Origin: Saccoglossus kowalevskii | Taxonomy: Eukaryota > Hemichordata > Enteropneusta > Harrimaniidae | DNA: 11,132 nucleotides | NCBI RefSeq assembly: GCF_000003605.2 | Contig: NW_003125398.1 | Span: 29,823 to 40,954 of the forward strand | Direction: 5' to 3' | The notes under the pieces: model-generated | The model's input: the letters and a program-made list of their open reading frames with translations, nothing else | Told to the model about the DNA's origin: nothing | The model's database searches: none | Position numbers and translations under genes: made by a program | Shown here: piece after piece, positions 8,960-11,132 of the stretch | Numbering within the stretch: position 1 is the first letter of the stretch | How the letters are laid out: each line of letters opens with the position of its first letter

Positions 8960-10300
8960 AAAACTAATTATGCAAATCAGAAAATTAACATGAACAGATT
9001 TGATTGTAAAACTAATGAGGTCTGCGCAAAAACTCTATGTACCAAGTTTAATTGAAATGTGATTAGAACCAAAAAATTATGAATTATTATGCTAATTAGG
9101 GAAATAATATGAACAGAGTTTTACCCCAAACTAATTAGGTTTGTACATTGTCCTAGAGCATCTTTGTACCAAGTTTCATTAAAATGAAAATTAGTACTTT
9201 AGATATCAGTGTGAAAGCTTAAAATTGGTTAATTATGCAAATTGGGTAATTAATATGCACAAATATTTACCAAAAACTAATTGGGTCTCTGCATAATTCT
9301 AGATTCATTGAAATGTGATGATTAGTACTTTAGATATCAGTAGAAAAGCTGAAAATTAATTATGCAAATTAGGTAATTAATATGCACAATTATTTACCCT
9401 GAAACTAATCAGGTCTCTGCATAGTCCTAAAGGATCTATGTACCAAGTTTCATTGAAATGCGATGATTAGTACTTGAGATACCCGTGGAAAAACCGAAAA
9501 TTGACTAATCATTATGCAAATTAGGTAATTAGTATCCACGGAAAATTAACTAATTATGCAAATTAGGTGATTAATATGCACAAATATTTATCCGAAACAA
9601 TCAATCTCTGCATAGTCCTTGAGTATGTAAGTACCAAGTTTCATTGAAATGTGATGCTCACTAATGCTTATATGAAAAGCTGAAAATTAATTAATTATGC
9701 AAATTAGGTAATTATATGTACTGATATTACCATAAAAACTATCAGGTCTATGCAGTGTCATATGACATCTATGTACCAAGTTTCATTGAAATGTGATGAT
9801 TAGTACTTGAGATATCAGTGGAAAAACCGAAAATTGACTAATCATTATGCAAATTAGGTAATTAGTATCCACGGATTATTACCAAAAACTAATCAAAACC
9901 TAGCATTAGTTCAGAGCATCTATGTACCAAGTTTCATCAAAATCCAATGAGTGGTTGTTTCGATATCAGTGGAACAGTCATGATACCACTAAAAAATAGC
10001 TAATTATCATGCAAATTAGGTAATTAATATGCACGGATTTTTACCAAAAACTAATCAAATCTGCGCATATGTTCAGAGCATCTATGTACCAAGTTTCATC
10101 AAAATCCAATGATTGGTTCTTTAGATATCAGTGGAACAGTCATAGAACAGCTAAAAATTAGCTAATTATCATGCAAATTAGGTAATTAACGAGCATGGAT
10201 TTTTACCAAAACCTAATCAAATCTGCGCATTGGCCCAGAGCATCTATGCACCAAGTTTCATCAAAAACCGATGTATGGTTCTTAAGATAGCAGTGGAACA
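8960..10300 (+). repeat. Tandem array of ~150-bp units, each with an octamer motif
   Basis: A typical unit holds ATGCAAATTAGGTAATTA, a TATGCAC block, TTTACC-AAAACTAATC, CTGCATA, a (G)CATCTATGTACCAAGTTT block, CAT(T/C)(G/A)AAAT and GATATCAGTGGAA. ATGCAAAT starts at 8970, 9235, 9362, 9514, 9556, 9697, 9847, 10009 and 10171; ATGCTAAT at 9089 is a variant copy. Spacing is about 120, 146, 127, 152, 42, 141, 150, 162 and 162 bp. The 42-bp interval marks a unit with a large internal deletion. The two right-hand units are longer and more alike than the left-hand ones, so divergence falls from left to right. Confidence 0.85.
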
Positions 10301-10311
10301 GTCGGACACAT

Positions 10312-10332
10312 ACACACACACACACACACACA
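10312..10332 (+). repeat. (AC)n microsatellite
   Basis: An uninterrupted run of about ten AC units, extended on both sides by imperfect ACATAC/CATACAGACAC. It lies between the last core unit and the terminal hairpin of the pearl/HINE-like element. This is the usual place for a microsatellite in that element type. Confidence 0.95.
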
Positions 10333-10353
10333 TACAGACACACTAACTGCAAA

Positions 10354-10385
10354 GACTCCCATTTTGTGCTTCGCACATGGGAGTC
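10354..10385. repeat. Terminal hairpin of the pearl/HINE-like element
   Basis: GACTCCCAT (10354-10362) pairs with ATGGGAGTC (10377-10385). GTGC (10366-10369) pairs with GCAC (10373-10376). A TTT bulge and a TTC loop remain. The outer part doubles as the right terminal inverted repeat. 3' hairpins of this kind are proposed transposition terminators in Helitron-like elements. No TTTT tract suitable for an RNA terminator follows. Confidence 0.75.
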
Positions 10386-10735
10386 AATAAAAAAGGACCA
10401 AAAGAGAAATTAGAAACAGTATGTACCATACTCCATATAACTTCTTAAATTGAAAGGGTTGAAAACATTTTCCAATTTTATTGGAATATTGGAGTATTGA
10501 CAATGCAGGTGATGGTCACGACTTGACTTCTGTTCCCGCTTCCGTTGCAGAGAAGTCTGGAGAAAAAACCTGTCAGGTAGGAATATTTTCCACATTCCAA
10601 TGTCTTAAGGCAATAATGAATTCACTTCAGTTTATTATTTAAATCTTAAAACAGTTGTGAGAAAGTTGGTAGGAAAAGTTAAAACTTATGTTGGGGTTTC
10701 TATGCATAAATGCCACAATAAATTTGGTTTTTCAG
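10386..10735 (+). other. Possible short exon with acceptor and donor sites
   Basis: A pyrimidine-rich tract ends in TTGCAG at 10545-10550, and a donor CAG|GTAGGA lies at 10576/10577, giving a 26-nt microexon. An alternative acceptor at 10508 gives a 68-nt exon, one frame of which reads DGHDLTSVPASVAEKSGEKT plus CQ. A second acceptor, GGTTTTTCAG, ends at 10735, so 10577-10735 could be a 159-nt intron leading to the zinc-finger frame. The microexon keeps phase with TATGACAGTGATTGG after 10738, but two TAG codons (10777, 10786) then interrupt. The model is therefore either a broken gene or wrong. The remainder is AT-rich with no other signal. Confidence 0.25.
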
Positions 10736-10788
10736 GTTATGACAGTGATTGGAAAGTAGATGATTTGAACAGAGACTAGACTCTCTAG

Positions 10789-11132
10789 GTGTCAAAGGAT
10801 ATAACAGAATTGGTGGTTAAGGAGAAGAAGTTGAAGATTTTGTGTATGTTGTGTCGAAAATCAATACTGGCTGGTGTACGTAGAAAGGGACTAGCTGATT
10901 TCAAAAGACATTTAGGTAGCGATTCACACAAAACAGAATTTGAACAGTACAAGGAGCGAGGGAATGCAGGTAGTGTTTGTTTTTCAAAGCAGGAAAAAGA
11001 TGAACTGTTCAAAACTTTTGATGTAAATTACCGAGTTCTCATAAATTTTTCTGATTATTTCATCGAAGGAGGTACTATTGAAACTGATATTAGTGACCAT
11101 TTCCCAGTGTTTGCCCTATTCAGGGATCTACA
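10789..11132 (+). pseudogene. Open frame with CCHH zinc finger running into a LINE endonuclease fragment (cut by window edge)
   Basis: The frame is open from 10789 to the last base (114 codons). Residues CMLC (Cys codons 10843 and 10852), then FKRH (His 10909) and H (10927), give C-x2-C-x18-H-x5-H, the spacing of BED/U1-like zinc fingers. A donor-like CAG|GTAGTG at 10969/10970 could end this exon. Without splicing, the same frame continues through a KQEKDELFKTFDVNYRVL segment into GGTIETDISDHFPVFALF (from about 11071). The I-S-D-H-F-P motif (Asp 11095, His 11098) is the C-terminal signature of AP-like endonucleases of non-LTR retrotransposons. The likeliest reading is a 5'-truncated LINE inserted just downstream of a zinc-finger exon. 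Two TAG codons upstream (10777, 10786) suggest a damaged gene. Alternatives are a chimeric exon or a LINE ORF with an N-terminal finger. Confidence 0.5.
11041..11132 (+). mobile_element. Start of a LINE endonuclease/reverse-transcriptase copy
   Basis: The SDHFP motif at 11092-11106, preceded by GGTIETDI, matches the end of the EEP endonuclease of CR1/L2/RTE-like LINEs. The catalytic His is the last conserved residue of that domain. Recognisable LINE sequence begins only about 50 bp earlier, as expected for a 5'-truncated insertion. Reverse transcriptase would be expected to the right of the window. Confidence 0.55.

Larger units (their letters stand above)
8901..10385. mobile_element. Non-autonomous pearl/HINE-like element with tandem core repeats
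   Basis: ACTCCCATGTGC at 8901-8912 is the perfect inverse of GCACATGGGAGT at 10373-10384, giving defined ends about 1.48 kb apart. Between them lie a short left flank, a core of about ten divergent tandem units (120-162 bp), an (AC)n tract and a terminal hairpin at the right end only. There is no open frame of note. This combination of short TIRs, core repeats near 160 bp, a microsatellite and a 3' palindrome is known from pearl elements of bivalves and from DINE-1/HINE elements mobilised by Helentrons. Membership is inferred from architecture, not sequence identity. No target-site duplication is visible, which fits rolling-circle-type insertion. An alternative is a satellite-derived repeat that gained palindromic ends. 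Confidence 0.6.

Noticed and set aside
8965-10185. Tandem array considered as a CRISPR array
   Set aside because: Units are about 150 bp and diverge along their length, with no short identical repeats and unique spacers; the context is eukaryotic.

Overview
The window looks like nuclear DNA of a metazoan, most likely a marine invertebrate. It is AT-rich and has a GT..AG intron with pyrimidine-rich acceptors. It also carries relics of several animal transposon classes, and no bacterial-style operons or ribosome binding sites. The species cannot be named from sequence alone; amphioxus, hemichordate, echinoderm, mollusc and cnidarian genomes all carry comparable repeats. No intact protein-coding gene is visible. 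Layout: positions 1-160 are the end of an intron. Positions 161-3140 are a long, badly broken two-exon gene on the + strand. It has an N-terminal coiled coil, a central region with the D...D...CxxH layout of RNase H-like transposases, a basic helical stretch, and a conserved C-terminal tail completed across a retained 198-nt intron. It needs about ten frame changes and contains four in-frame stops, several at A-runs. From 3141 to about 4600 lie a possible poly(A) signal, a candidate pair of minus-strand terminal exons (4217-3961) and an 18-bp perfect inverted repeat (4354-4440). Positions 4605-4940 are a decayed PIF/Harbinger nuclease that keeps V-G-x-x-G-S-V, IPPVIV, VVENAFGILKG and LHN motifs. 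Its GD-containing middle is missing and a (TGTC)n run sits at the junction. Positions 4941-7200 are AT-rich with only weak exon-like islands. Positions 7208-7426 form a small MITE-like element. A short L2/CR1-like 3' tail may lie at 8681-8721. Positions 8901-10385 are a complete-looking non-autonomous element: 12-bp terminal inverted repeats, about ten divergent tandem units of 120-162 bp, an (AC)n microsatellite and a 3'-terminal hairpin. This is the architecture of bivalve pearl and Drosophila DINE-1/HINE (Helentron-derived) elements. Each unit carries the octamer ATGCAAAT next to TAATTA-type sites. From 10789 to the right edge an open frame, cut by the window, encodes a CCHH zinc-finger-like motif. 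It runs in frame into the terminal SDH motif of a LINE-type endonuclease. The genes do not form a pathway; the window is a graveyard of transposable elements. The items most worth follow-up are the 161-3140 family, the octamer-bearing element, and the zinc-finger/LINE chimeric frame at the edge.
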